Positions 1 through 8,900 of a stretch of 64,000 nt of DNA are shown piece by piece. Within the stretch, counting starts at the first letter, position 1, and each line of letters begins with the position of its first letter. Source of the stretch: Flexibacter flexilis DSM 6793 (GTDB lineage: Bacteria; Bacteroidota; Bacteroidia; Cytophagales; Flexibacteraceae); assembly GCF_900112255.1 (NCBI RefSeq), contig NZ_FOLE01000001.1, positions 682,001 through 746,000 of the forward strand, read 5' to 3'. The position numbers and the translations under genes were made by a program. A model generated the notes under the pieces. The model saw only the letters and a program-made list of their open reading frames with translations. It did no database searches and was not told the origin of the DNA.

Positions 1-1659
1 CAAAAATTTGGCAGAAAAGCAAATAATGGCAATAAATACACTAGAAGCAATTAACGTTATTTTCTTATGTGCAAACGTCCAATTAAAGCCTTTTTCTACA
101 ATGCTATTCCAGAAATTAACGAATTTATTATCCTTTTCTCTTACGTTTTTATCTAAGAAAATATGACAAAGTACAGGCACTAAAGTAAGCGTAAATATCA
201 AAGCTCCCAGCAACGCAAAACCGAGTGTATAAGCCAGCGGCGAAAACATTTTTCCTTCTACTTTTTGGAAAGAAAAAATAGGCAATAATGCTGTAATAAT
301 AATGAGTTTTGAAAAGAAAATAGCCTTGCCTAATTCCGAACCAGTTCGTTTAATTATGCTACCAATCGCCAATTTATTATAATTGTCCATGCCACGCTTG
401 TGCGCAATATGGTCAAGTGCCACAAAAATTCCTTCCACCATTACCACCGCACCATCTATAATAATTCCGAAATCTACCGCACCCAAAGAAAGTAAATTCG
501 CACTCATTCCTTTGAGTTTTAGACACAAAAAAGCAAATAATAATGCCAATGGAATAATAATAGAAACTGTAATTGTAGTGCGCCAGTCAGCCATAAAAAG
601 AAACACAATTACCGTAACGAAAATGATGCCTTCTAACATATTATGCATTACAGTAGATGTGGTATATTCCATCAAATTATCACGATCATAAAACGTTTCC
701 ATTTTGACATCTTTTGGCAAAATTTCAGTATTCAATTCTTCTATTTTTGCCTTTACACGTGCCAAGACTTCTTGTGGATTTTCATCCTTTCGCATCACTA
801 CAATGCCTTCTACCACATCATCATTATCATTTAATCCAGTTTGGCCAACACGTGGATAAGAACTTTCCTTTACATCAGCTACATTTTTTACCAAAATTGG
901 ATTTTCTCCCGCTTCATCTACAATAATATTTTCAATATCTTGTATGGATTTAATTAAACCCACGCCACGCACTACATAAGCCTGTGAATTTTTCTCAATA
1001 ATATCGCCCCCGACGTTGATATTACTCTGATTTACGGCCTGAAAAACTTGCAAAGGCGTGATATTATATTTCGATAAACGATTAGGATCCACGCTCACAT
1101 CGTAGGTCTTGGTTTGTCCGCCAAAAGCCACAATATCCGCCACGCCCGAAACGGCACGTAATTGCCTGTCTATCATCCAATTTTGAATGGTTAGCAAGTC
1201 GCGCGTATCGCGGTCTTTACTCTTGAGTGTATAGCGAAAAATCTCGCCAGTTGGGCCGTAAGGTGGTTGCACATCAGGCTCTACACCATCTGGCAAAGAC
1301 ACATTTCGGAGCTGATTATTTACCTGTTGCCGCGCAAAAAAATCACCAATACCATCTTCAAAAATGATCTTAATTACGGACAATCCAAACATAGTAACAC
1401 TTCGAACACTTGTCTTTTTTTGGACAGGATTCATCGCAATTTCGATGGGGGTCGTTACAAAACGTTCTATCTCTTCTGCACTACGTCCATTCCATTCTGC
1501 TACAATAATTATTTGCGTATTGGTAACATCAGGAAACGCCTCAATTGGCATATTTTTGAACGCAAAAAATCCAGAAATAACTAAGATAGCAACCCAGAAA
1601 AAAGTAAAGCCTTTATGTTTGAGCGAAAAGGCTATAATATTTTTGATTATTTTATTCAT
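1..1659 (-). CDS. CzcA-like heavy-metal RND efflux pump, 3' end beyond the left edge
   Basis: Inner-membrane proton-driven pump of a tripartite efflux system. The first 553 codons are present, translated here from the ATG at 1659-1657; the rest lies beyond base 1. The start MNKIIKNIIAFSLKHKGFTF is followed by the first membrane helix and the porter-domain motif NMPIEAFPDVTNTQ typical of HME-RND pumps. In the fourth membrane helix region the charged residues D396, D402 and E409 (GAVDFGIIIDGAVVMVE) have the same spacing as the proton-relay residues D402, D408 and E415 of CzcA. The start lies 3 bases after the stop of the adaptor gene, so the two are cotranscribed. The transported cation (Co/Zn/Cd, Cu/Ag or Ni) cannot be told from the visible part. 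Confidence 0.93.
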   Translation of the reverse strand, partial: MNKIIKNIIAFSLKHKGFTFFWVAILVISGFFAFKNMPIEAFPDVTNTQIIIVAEWNGRSAEEIERFVTTPIEIAMNPVQKKTSVRSVTMFGLSVIKIIFEDGIGDFFARQQVNNQLRNVSLPDGVEPDVQPPYGPTGEIFRYTLKSKDRDTRDLLTIQNWMIDRQLRAVSGVADIVAFGGQTKTYDVSVDPNRLSKYNITPLQVFQAVNQSNINVGGDIIEKNSQAYVVRGVGLIKSIQDIENIIVDEAGENPILVKNVADVKESSYPRVGQTGLNDNDDVVEGIVVMRKDENPQEVLARVKAKIEELNTEILPKDVKMETFYDRDNLMEYTTSTVMHNMLEGIIFVTVIVFLFMADWRTTITVSIIIPLALLFAFLCLKLKGMSANLLSLGAVDFGIIIDGAVVMVEGIFVALDHIAHKRGMDNYNKLAIGSIIKRTGSELGKAIFFSKLIIITALLPIFSFQKVEGKMFSPLAYTLGFALLGALIFTLTLVPVLCHIFLDKNVREKDNKFVNFWNSIVEKGFNWTFAHKKITLIASSVFIAIICFSAKFL

Positions 1660-1662
1660 TAC

Positions 1663-2742
1663 TTAGTCATTTAGCGCATCGTATATTAGCAATTGATTAG
1701 CAGTTATTACCTGCTCTCCCTCCTTTAAACCAGAAGAAATATAAGTAGTATTACCAAGCTGTCTGAATACTTCTACTTGCTTTGTAGTTATATTATTTCT
1801 GTCCTTAAATATCATTACAAAATTTTTGCTTTTATCAAAAATAATAGCAGCAGAAGGAACTGCAATCATTTGGTCATTATCTGTATAAGACAATTTAATA
1901 TTTGCGCGCATTTCTGGCTTCAACAGAAATTTATTATTATGTAATTTAATCCGTACTTTCATGGATTTTGTTTCGGGATCAATTACACTATAAATTTTAT
2001 CTACTTTTCCATAAAAAATGCTATCAGGATAACTCAAAGTTGTTACAGAAGCATCTATCCCAAGTTTAATTTGACTGATGTCTGTTTCGTTTACATTCGC
2101 AATTGCCCAAACGTCATTTATTTCGGCTATATCAAAAATATTATCCGTTTTATCACTTCTTAAAAGCATATTTTGGTTAATATTTTTCTGAATAATAAAA
2201 CCATCTATCGGCGAACGAACCTCATAAATTGCACCCTTTTTAAGGTTATAAATTTTGTATGTTTCGCTAATACGTTGCAAATGTGCTTCGGCTTTTTGCA
2301 ACTGGCTTTTTGCTTCCAATAATTCTTGTTCAGTATTCAAATTTCCTTCAACAAGGTCTTGCACCACTTTCAAATTATTTTTGGCAACTACCACATCATT
2401 TTTGGCATCTTCCATTTCGTTTTCAAAGCCTGCCACTTCCATACTGCGAATCAGAGCCAATACTTTTCCTTTTTGTACATAGTCGCCCAATTCCACAAAA
2501 ACTTGTGTTACATTTCCGCCTACAACAGGAAATACTTCAATCAGTTTATTGTTGTCTGCGGTTATTTTTCCGTAATAATTGAGTTCATTTTTCAGGTTTT
2601 CATATTTGGCTTTTTCGACTTTTGTAGTAGCCAACATTTTACTACTCAACACAAAAGTTTGACTCATTTGCTCTGGTTGTTCTTGTTTTTTGCACGAAAA
2701 AAGCAAAAGCAACACTGATAAGGATAAAAATATATTTTTCAT
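1663..2742 (-). CDS. RND efflux periplasmic adaptor (membrane fusion) lipoprotein
   Basis: Periplasmic adaptor (359 aa) linking the CzcA-like pump to the TolC-like channel. The N-terminus MKNIFLSLSVLLLLFSCKK is a lipoprotein signal with the lipobox ending at Cys17, so it is probably anchored in a membrane facing the periplasm. A lipoyl/barrel-sandwich half is recognisable around residues 65-100 (GGNVTQVFVELGDYVQKGKVL), followed by a helical hairpin around 100-160, the second lipoyl half (YEVRSPIDGFI) and a beta-barrel domain (PEMRANIKL). It ends 3 bases before the pump start and begins 2 bases after the stop of the channel gene, a tight operon. No His-rich metal-binding tail is visible. Confidence 0.92.
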   Translation of the reverse strand: MKNIFLSLSVLLLLFSCKKQEQPEQMSQTFVLSSKMLATTKVEKAKYENLKNELNYYGKITADNNKLIEVFPVVGGNVTQVFVELGDYVQKGKVLALIRSMEVAGFENEMEDAKNDVVVAKNNLKVVQDLVEGNLNTEQELLEAKSQLQKAEAHLQRISETYKIYNLKKGAIYEVRSPIDGFIIQKNINQNMLLRSDKTDNIFDIAEINDVWAIANVNETDISQIKLGIDASVTTLSYPDSIFYGKVDKIYSVIDPETKSMKVRIKLHNNKFLLKPEMRANIKLSYTDNDQMIAVPSAAIIFDKSKNFVMIFKDRNNITTKQVEVFRQLGNTTYISSGLKEGEQVITANQLLIYDALND

Positions 2743-2744
2743 GA

Positions 2745-3998
2745 TTAGAATATTTTTTCGTTGGCTAAAAAGTTGATATTTTCACCAGATACAACTATAT
2801 TTTTCTTCATTTCGTTGAAAGATACAATTGTCTGATTATAGCTTTCCATAAAGTCCGTAAATTCAATTAAAGACACATTTTTCTTATGAAAATTATACAA
2901 AAATCCTTCATATACTTTTTGCATATTTTGAGTAACATTTACAGAAAATTGGTGGTATAAATTGCGTTGCTGCTGCAAAATTTCATACGAAGTTTGTATG
3001 CCATATTTCAACTCTTGCAATTTTTGTTCTTTAAGTGTTTTGCTTTGCATTACCTGTACTTTAGCAGCCTGAATATTTCCTTTATTTTGATTCCATAGCG
3101 GCAACGGGATTCCGAATGTTAAGCCCACTTGGTTATTAAATGCGCCTCCTCTTTGATCGTAAGCAGCTCCTATATTAAGGTCTGGAACAGCCATAGATTT
3201 TTGCCATTTAAGCATTAGTTCATTGCTTTCTGCTACTTTTTGATAATACAAATAGTCTGTATTTTTTTCAACGGCTAACTGTTCTATATTGCTCACATTA
3301 GGCATAGGTTTGTTTAAGAGTGTAGCCATATTATTGGTGTCTGAAATAATGGGAATAATCGGACTTTCAGCACTTGTAAGAAGTCTTAAATTTTGTTGTT
3401 CTTGCAATATATTTTTATCTATTTCCATTAGTTCATTTTTAAGTGAAATAGACAAAGATTGCAGTCTGACCAAGTCTTTTAGCGGGATATTTCCTTTGCT
3501 TACTTGCGTCTCATAAGCCTTTGTAAGGCTGTCAATACTATTTATTTGTGTACGAATACTATTTGCTTTTATTTGATCGTAGTAAATAGTATAAAAACTT
3601 TGTGCAAGTTGAAATTTAAGGCTTCTTAACAGTTGTTCGTATTGCAATTCTGACAAAATAATATTCGATTTTGCAAAAGCAACTTCATTTCTTTTTTTGC
3701 CACCAAGATAAATAAGTTGTTGAATAGCAAAAGACTTTTGTCCATTTTTTCCTGCATCAAAATAGCGATTATCTGCGGGGTTGATGGCATTTATTTCGCC
3801 CGAAAAATATGGCTGTTCCCATATTTTTGCTTGAATAAGTGCCGCTTTGCTGGCATCTATATTATACTGCTCTGCAAGCAAATACAAATTATTTTTTTGC
3901 AGCAACTCTTCGCACTGTGTAACAGTGAGTTGCTGCTGTGCCGACAAATTATTTTTTAAAAAAAATAATAAAAATAACAATACCAAGTACCTTCTCAT
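2745..3998 (-). CDS. TolC-family outer-membrane efflux channel (CzcC-like)
   Basis: Outer-membrane component of the tripartite efflux system, 417 aa from the ATG at 3998. A longer frame begins at a TTG (4022), but the ATG start gives a clean signal peptide, MRRYLVLLFLLFFLKNNLSAQQQ, with cleavage after LSA. The body is rich in long amphipathic helices with Gln, Lys and Asn, as expected for the two outer-membrane-efflux repeats, including the conserved GxxYDQRGGAFNNQVGLTFGIPLPLWN type of segment around residue 285 that is characteristic of CzcC-like channels. It is followed after 2 bases by the adaptor gene. It is preceded by an 83-base gap from the histidine kinase gene, in which I see no terminator. 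Confidence 0.92.
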   Translation of the reverse strand: MRRYLVLLFLLFFLKNNLSAQQQLTVTQCEELLQKNNLYLLAEQYNIDASKAALIQAKIWEQPYFSGEINAINPADNRYFDAGKNGQKSFAIQQLIYLGGKKRNEVAFAKSNIILSELQYEQLLRSLKFQLAQSFYTIYYDQIKANSIRTQINSIDSLTKAYETQVSKGNIPLKDLVRLQSLSISLKNELMEIDKNILQEQQNLRLLTSAESPIIPIISDTNNMATLLNKPMPNVSNIEQLAVEKNTDYLYYQKVAESNELMLKWQKSMAVPDLNIGAAYDQRGGAFNNQVGLTFGIPLPLWNQNKGNIQAAKVQVMQSKTLKEQKLQELKYGIQTSYEILQQQRNLYHQFSVNVTQNMQKVYEGFLYNFHKKNVSLIEFTDFMESYNQTIVSFNEMKKNIVVSGENINFLANEKIF

Positions 3999-4081
3999 TT
4001 GACTTTTGTTTGATGAGTGCAAATGAAATAGGCTATCCTTTAAAGCCGCTTAAATTGACGTTAAAAAAGCCTTAATTGAGA

Positions 4082-5431
4082 TTAAAATATAATTAAAAAC
4101 TGATTTACAGCATCTTCTGAGGTATATCGGATAGAAAAATCATAAACATTAAGGATTCGTTGCACTATGCGCAAGCCCAAACCCGACCCCACTTTACCTT
4201 TTGCGTTCGCGCCACGTACAAACGGCTGGAAGATTTTCTGCTGCTCTTCGGCACTGAGCAATGCCCCCGTATTGCTTACCGACACCCAAAGGTGGCTATT
4301 TTGTTCCCACACTTTTAAATTAACTTGCTGGTTATCAGAGTATAAATAAGCATTGCGCAGCAAGTTATTAAATGCAATTTCTAATAAACTGGGGTTGCAA
4401 CTTACTTCCAATAGCGTATCTAAATTCGCAGAATTTTCCACGTCAAGGTTTACCTTTATGTCTTTAAATTGCGCATAAACTTTCTCTATGCTTTCAAAAA
4501 TAGCCTCATCAACGCGTACTTTTTGTTTTTCTTCTTTCTTAATTATATCTATTTTAGAAAGAATAAGAAGCGAATGAATTAAATCATTTATTTGATTTAT
4601 ATTTTCGGTAATATTATCAATAAAATGAACTGTTTTTTCGTCTGTTTTTACCTTATAATTATTCAATTGAGCTAGCACACGTGCAAGCGGTGTTCGGAGT
4701 TCGTGTGATGCGTGTGCCGTAAATTCTTTTTGGCGTTGATAGGCTGCTTCTATCCTACCCATCATAAAATTAAATTCTTTTCCAAGTAAATCTATTTCGT
4801 TTTTACTATTTTCTCTTACTACTAATCTTGTTTCAAGATTACTTCCGTTTATTTTACTTATTTTTTTGTATAAATAATCCAGAGGAGAAATTTGTTTTTT
4901 AATTACATAAAATGTTAGTATCCAACCAAGTAAAGAAACAATAGAATAAGTAATTAGCATAAGGTAATTTAAAAAAGCTATTTTACGTTTTCCATAATTA
5001 TCATTAGCCGAAATTAAAGCAAAAAAATCTTTATAATTACTATCATAATACACGCCATATACTTCATATTCTCCATCCTTTTTAAAAAAAGTTTTATATT
5101 TTTTTAAATAATCCAAATCGGCGCGTGTCCAGTTGATTCGTGTATCGTCTAAACTACTATAAATCAGGTTATAATTTTCATCAAAAACCAACGTTTTTTC
5201 ATTGTAAAGATGATTGATAGTATTTTGATCTATTACTTTAAGTGTCTGATAATCTACACTCTGAACTTCTATCAAAAGCTTAAGCGTTGTTTTGGCTTTT
5301 TCCTTCAAACGCTCTTTAAACTCTTCTTTTCTAAAGTCGGAATAAATAACAATAATTACGGCAGCTGCAACGCCAAAAAGTGCCGTAAAAAGAAGACTAA
5401 TATAAATAGAAGTTTTGAGTTTGATTGTCAT
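4082..5431 (-). CDS. Sensor histidine kinase, OmpR-type two-component system
   Basis: Membrane sensor kinase (449 aa). It has one membrane helix at about residues 9-30, a periplasmic sensor segment of about 120 residues, a second helix at about 151-176 and a HAMP linker at about 177-230. The dimerisation domain carries the phospho-acceptor His243 in ASHELRTPLA. The ATPase domain shows an N box (NNLLRNAYLYSDN) and a G box (GSGLGLRIVQRIL). The gene starts immediately after the stop of the response-regulator gene (TAAATG). Its position directly upstream of the RND efflux genes suggests it senses the exported metal or envelope damage. The periplasmic domain has no motif I can tie to a given metal. 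Confidence 0.95.
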   Translation of the reverse strand: MTIKLKTSIYISLLFTALFGVAAAVIIVIYSDFRKEEFKERLKEKAKTTLKLLIEVQSVDYQTLKVIDQNTINHLYNEKTLVFDENYNLIYSSLDDTRINWTRADLDYLKKYKTFFKKDGEYEVYGVYYDSNYKDFFALISANDNYGKRKIAFLNYLMLITYSIVSLLGWILTFYVIKKQISPLDYLYKKISKINGSNLETRLVVRENSKNEIDLLGKEFNFMMGRIEAAYQRQKEFTAHASHELRTPLARVLAQLNNYKVKTDEKTVHFIDNITENINQINDLIHSLLILSKIDIIKKEEKQKVRVDEAIFESIEKVYAQFKDIKVNLDVENSANLDTLLEVSCNPSLLEIAFNNLLRNAYLYSDNQQVNLKVWEQNSHLWVSVSNTGALLSAEEQQKIFQPFVRGANAKGKVGSGLGLRIVQRILNVYDFSIRYTSEDAVNQFLIIF

Positions 5432-6109
5432 TTATTCTGCTCTTAAGTAATAACCAAAACCAATTTTTGTATGTATTAATTTATTTTCGTGGCCTTTATC
5501 TATTTTATTTCTCAAAAAATTGATATAAACCTCTATCGTATTTTGATTTGTTTCTACGTGATAATCCCACAAAGAATCTGCAATAGTTTGTTTAGAAACA
5601 ATGCGTCCTTTGGCCTCAGCTAAAATACAAAGTAATTTAAATTCTTTTGCTGTCAGTGAAATAGTAGAATCTGCACGCTTTACCAATTTTTCATCAATAT
5701 TCATGAACAAATCACCAACCGTAATAATATTATTTTCGGCTTGCAATGTATCTTTTCTGCGCAAAATTACTTTGATACGCGCATATAATTCTTCCAAATG
5801 AAATGGTTTTACCAAATAGTCGTCTGCACCCGAACCAAAAGCATCTATTTTATCGTCCAACTCGCCATAAGCAGTAAGCATAATAATCGGCGTATTTTGA
5901 TCTGCTTCTCTGATTTTGCGGCACACATCCAAGCCATTCATTTTAGGGACATTTATATCCAATAAAAAGACATCATAATGCTGTTTTTTATATTGCCTAA
6001 AAAATAAATCGCCGTCAAAAACAGTATCGCATTCTATTCCTTTTGCCACCAAAAAATCTTTAATTTCTTGAGAAAGCGTAAAATCATCTTCTAAAAATAA
6101 AATATTCAT
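5432..6109 (-). CDS. OmpR/PhoB-family response regulator
   Basis: DNA-binding response regulator (225 aa) with an N-terminal receiver domain: acidic pocket EDD (residues 7-9), phospho-acceptor Asp51 (LLDINVPKMNG), conserved Thr/Ala switch (MLTAYG) and Lys (DDYLVKPF). A C-terminal winged helix with the typical SLTAKEFKLLCILAEAKGR and NTIEVYINFLRNKID follows. It is the first gene of a five-gene minus-strand operon with the kinase and the three efflux genes, so it most likely controls efflux expression and possibly its own. About 190 bases separate it from the divergent lpoB-like gene; no clear operator was recognised there. Confidence 0.95.
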   Translation of the reverse strand: MNILFLEDDFTLSQEIKDFLVAKGIECDTVFDGDLFFRQYKKQHYDVFLLDINVPKMNGLDVCRKIREADQNTPIIMLTAYGELDDKIDAFGSGADDYLVKPFHLEELYARIKVILRRKDTLQAENNIITVGDLFMNIDEKLVKRADSTISLTAKEFKLLCILAEAKGRIVSKQTIADSLWDYHVETNQNTIEVYINFLRNKIDKGHENKLIHTKIGFGYYLRAE

Positions 6110-6299
6110 ATAAAATTAAATAATTTTGTTTGATTTGTAACAGAATTAGTAACGAAAGTATTTTCAGAAAATTGGCATCAAATTTGTAAACGGCTTCTAT
6201 AAATCTAAAATTGGCTGTTTCGGTGCTATTTTTTTAGCTTTTGAATCAATTATATACTTTCTTGCACAAAATAAGCGTAATCACATTTGATATAAAATT

Positions 6300-6899
6300 A
6301 TGAAAAATCTATTAGTTAAAGCCCAAATTTTGGTAGTTGCTTCGTTTTTAGCCTTTGGTTGTACCCCCGTACCACAGCATAGTGTTACGCGCATCGACCC
6401 CAACCAACAAACCGACCTGAGCGGTCGTTGGAACGATACAGATTCACGATTGGTTGCGGAGGAAATGTCCAAAGACGCACTTGGGCGTGCTTGGCGCGGC
6501 AATTTCGTTAATTCTCGCAAGAAAAACCCAACCGTAATAGTAGGCATTATTACCAACAAAAGCCACGAACATATTGAAGCAGAGACTTTTATAAAAGATA
6601 TTCAACGCGAATTTATCAATTCTGGCCTTGTGCGCGTGGTGCAAAATAGCGAATTGCGCGAGGCTTTGCGCAAAGAACGTGGCGACCAACAACAATTTGC
6701 TTCGCCCGAAACCCAAAAGAAATTTGGTCGCGAATTGGGCGCAGATTACATGATTTTCGGGACAATTAACTCCATCGTGGACACTTACCAAAGCAAAAAA
6801 GTAGTGTACTATCAAGTAAATTTGGAGTTGGCCGATCTGGAAACCAACGAATTAGTTTGGATTGGTGAGAAAAAAATTAAAAAATTCATCAACAACTAA
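6300..6899 (+). CDS. LpoB-like lipoprotein (penicillin-binding protein activator family)
   Basis: Predicted lipoprotein of 199 aa, signal with lipobox LAFGC and lipid-modified Cys21. The body matches the LpoB fold family: a short disordered linker, then TVIVGIITNKSHEHIEAETFIKDIQ and GADYMIFGTINSIVDTYQSKKVVYYQVNLELADLETNELVW, where the last part is the characteristic end of the domain. In Enterobacteria LpoB activates PBP1B from the outer membrane. In this phylum that role is only inferred. A hairpin follows the stop, and then a COG3014-type lipoprotein gene on the same strand, a pairing that suggests joint function at the outer membrane or in peptidoglycan synthesis. Confidence 0.85.
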   Translation: MKNLLVKAQILVVASFLAFGCTPVPQHSVTRIDPNQQTDLSGRWNDTDSRLVAEEMSKDALGRAWRGNFVNSRKKNPTVIVGIITNKSHEHIEAETFIKDIQREFINSGLVRVVQNSELREALRKERGDQQQFASPETQKKFGRELGADYMIFGTINSIVDTYQSKKVVYYQVNLELADLETNELVWIGEKKIKKFINN

Positions 6900-6918
6900 G
6901 CTAATCGCAAACGATTAC

Positions 6919-6967
6919 AAAGCCATTTTTCTACAAGCCATTTGCAGAAGAATGGCTTTATTTTTCA
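6919..6967 (+). terminator. Hairpin with T-run after the lpoB-like gene
   Basis: AAAGCCATT (6919-6927) can pair with AATGGCTTT (6951-6959), followed by ATTTTTC. The loop is long (23 nt), so this may be a partial terminator that lowers transcription into the next gene. Confidence 0.5.
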
Positions 6968-7011
6968 GAAAAATTTAGTCCAGCCGCAAGTACATAGATT
7001 GGAGCAAAGCC

Positions 7012-8424
7012 ATGACACGTAAAATACTGTTATCCAGTTTTATTTTAATATTTTTGGGAGGTTTAAGTTCTTGCCTTACTTATTACCAACTCAATCTACA
7101 ATTCGAACGCGCTTTTGAGCAAGGCCGCATCGAGGAAGCCGACCGCCTTTTGTCTTCCAACAAAAAAATGAAACGCAAACGCGAACTGGTACTTTACAAC
7201 CTCAACAAAGGTACAACACTCTCACTTTTAGGTAATTACGATAGCAGTAACGTTTATTTTGAGAATGCCTATCGCATGGCCGACGAATATCATATCAATT
7301 ACGGCAATGAAGCGTTGGCACTGCTCACCAACCCTAATATGACCGAGTACCGCCTCGAAAACAATGAGGTGCTGATGAATTTGTACTACAAAGCCCTAAA
7401 TTATTTGAAATTGGGCGACAAAGAAGCGGCTTTAGTAGAATGTAAACGCCTGAATATCAAAATAAATCAACTTTCGGATAAATATAAATCCGACAAAAAA
7501 TTTAAGCGTGATGCCTTTATTCATTTGCTCATGGGCTTGATTTATGATGCCAATTACGACTATAACAATGCTTTTATTGCCTATCGGAATGCTTACGAAA
7601 TTTATTCGGACGACTACGCCAAACTTTTTGGTATGGCTGCTCCCGACCAACTCAAACAAGACCTGATTCGTACAGCTTACCAAACGGGTTTCAAACAAGA
7701 TGCCCAACGATACGAAAAGCAATTTGGTATCAAATACAAACCATTACCCAAAGGAACTGGCGATGTTATTTTCTTGTGGCACAATGGTTTGGGGCCTATC
7801 AAAAGTGAATGGAGTATCAATTTTAATATCGTGCGCGGGCAAGGCGGGCAAGTATTTTTTGCAAACGAACAGATGGGCTTTAGTTTTCCGTTTTTTTTGG
7901 AAGAACAAGACAAAGACAAAAGCAATGGCTTGGCGGCGATGGAGTTTATACGCGTCGCTTTTCCGAAATATGTAGAACGCCCATTGGTGTTCGGGCAAGC
8001 GAGTTTATCAGCTAATAATCAAACGTTTAACTTGCAATTATTGGAAGATGTAAATGCTGTTTCGTTGCGTTGCCTACAAGACCGAATGCTTTTTGAGATG
8101 GGCAAATCGCTGCTGCGCATGGGCTTGAAAAAACTTTCGGAATATCAGTTAAGAAAGAAAAACGACGGTGTAGGCGCAGCCATTGGCGCGTTTAATGCCC
8201 TTACCGAAAAAGCCGACACGCGCAACTGGCAAACTGTACCGCATAGCATTTATTACGCGCGGGTTACGCTGCCCAAAGGCCCACAAAAAGTAACATTTTC
8301 AGCACAAAGTCGGCGCGGCGGGCAGCCATTTACACATGAATTTAACTTTAATGTACCCGACAACGGCATGATATTTCACACACACCAAAACCTTGATTTT
8401 GTACCCGTGAACTTGTACCGATAA
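7012..8424 (+). CDS. COG3014-like lipoprotein with TPR-like N-terminal half
   Basis: Predicted lipoprotein of 470 aa with lipobox LSSC (Cys21). The N-terminal half is helical and TPR-like (for example NLNKGTTLSLLGNYDSSNVYFENAYRM is one such stretch, and LIYDANYDYNNAFIAYRNAYEIY another). The C-terminal half is beta-rich with GDVIFLWHNGLGPIKSEW around residue 250, a signature I associate with the uncharacterised COG3014 family. That family is often encoded beside LpoB-like genes. The gene begins 112 bases after the lpoB-like stop. Function is unknown; a role in the envelope with the LpoB-like protein is inference from context. Confidence 0.75.
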   Translation: MTRKILLSSFILIFLGGLSSCLTYYQLNLQFERAFEQGRIEEADRLLSSNKKMKRKRELVLYNLNKGTTLSLLGNYDSSNVYFENAYRMADEYHINYGNEALALLTNPNMTEYRLENNEVLMNLYYKALNYLKLGDKEAALVECKRLNIKINQLSDKYKSDKKFKRDAFIHLLMGLIYDANYDYNNAFIAYRNAYEIYSDDYAKLFGMAAPDQLKQDLIRTAYQTGFKQDAQRYEKQFGIKYKPLPKGTGDVIFLWHNGLGPIKSEWSINFNIVRGQGGQVFFANEQMGFSFPFFLEEQDKDKSNGLAAMEFIRVAFPKYVERPLVFGQASLSANNQTFNLQLLEDVNAVSLRCLQDRMLFEMGKSLLRMGLKKLSEYQLRKKNDGVGAAIGAFNALTEKADTRNWQTVPHSIYYARVTLPKGPQKVTFSAQSRRGGQPFTHEFNFNVPDNGMIFHTHQNLDFVPVNLYR

Positions 8425-8504
8425 AGCCTTATTTTTTATTTATACCAAATCCTATTTACATTTATTCAATATAATTACATTTATTCCTCCCCTCCCCTAT
8501 TCTT

Positions 8505-8810
8505 ATGAAAAATTTAACTTTATTTCTGACCAAACGTAGTTTTGTTACACTCATTGGACTAAATATTGTCCTCAGTATGGCCGCAACATTGCTTCGCATC
8601 AATCATGTAGCAGGAACAAATGCGCTATATATACTGGCTATGTTTTTACAAGTTCTAACGCTCGGATTAGCGATATACGATGTTAGCTCTCGTAATCTTC
8701 GCAGGAAGAATTTGTGGTATTTTATTTTATTGTTTTTGCCACAATTTGGCGTACTAATTTACCTCATGCGCCGCGACGTTGAAACGCAACAAGGCAGACA
8801 ATCAATTTAA
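8505..8810 (+). CDS. Small three-helix membrane protein, function unknown
   Basis: Protein of 101 aa with three predicted membrane segments (about 14-32, 39-59 and 71-88). The end of the last helix, LWYFILLFLPQFGVLIYLMRR, looks like the PLDc_N-type domain found at the N-terminus of cardiolipin synthases and as a free-standing small membrane protein. The distance from the preceding gene is 80 bases and a strong terminator follows. No function can be assigned. Confidence 0.65.
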   Translation: MKNLTLFLTKRSFVTLIGLNIVLSMAATLLRINHVAGTNALYILAMFLQVLTLGLAIYDVSSRNLRRKNLWYFILLFLPQFGVLIYLMRRDVETQQGRQSI

Positions 8811-8833
8811 TATTTTTCTTTTATCACAATAAT

Positions 8834-8870
8834 AAAAACGACTACGCGATTTGTTTCGGTAGTCGTTTTT
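8834..8870. terminator. Bidirectional intrinsic terminator
   Basis: Perfect 12-bp stem AAAAACGACTAC (8834-8845) / GTAGTCGTTTTT (8859-8870) with a 13-nt loop. It lies between the convergent small membrane protein gene and murA and has A/T runs on both sides. Confidence 0.9.
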
Positions 8871-8900
8871 ATTTTATCTAAACACAAGAAAATCAGAATA

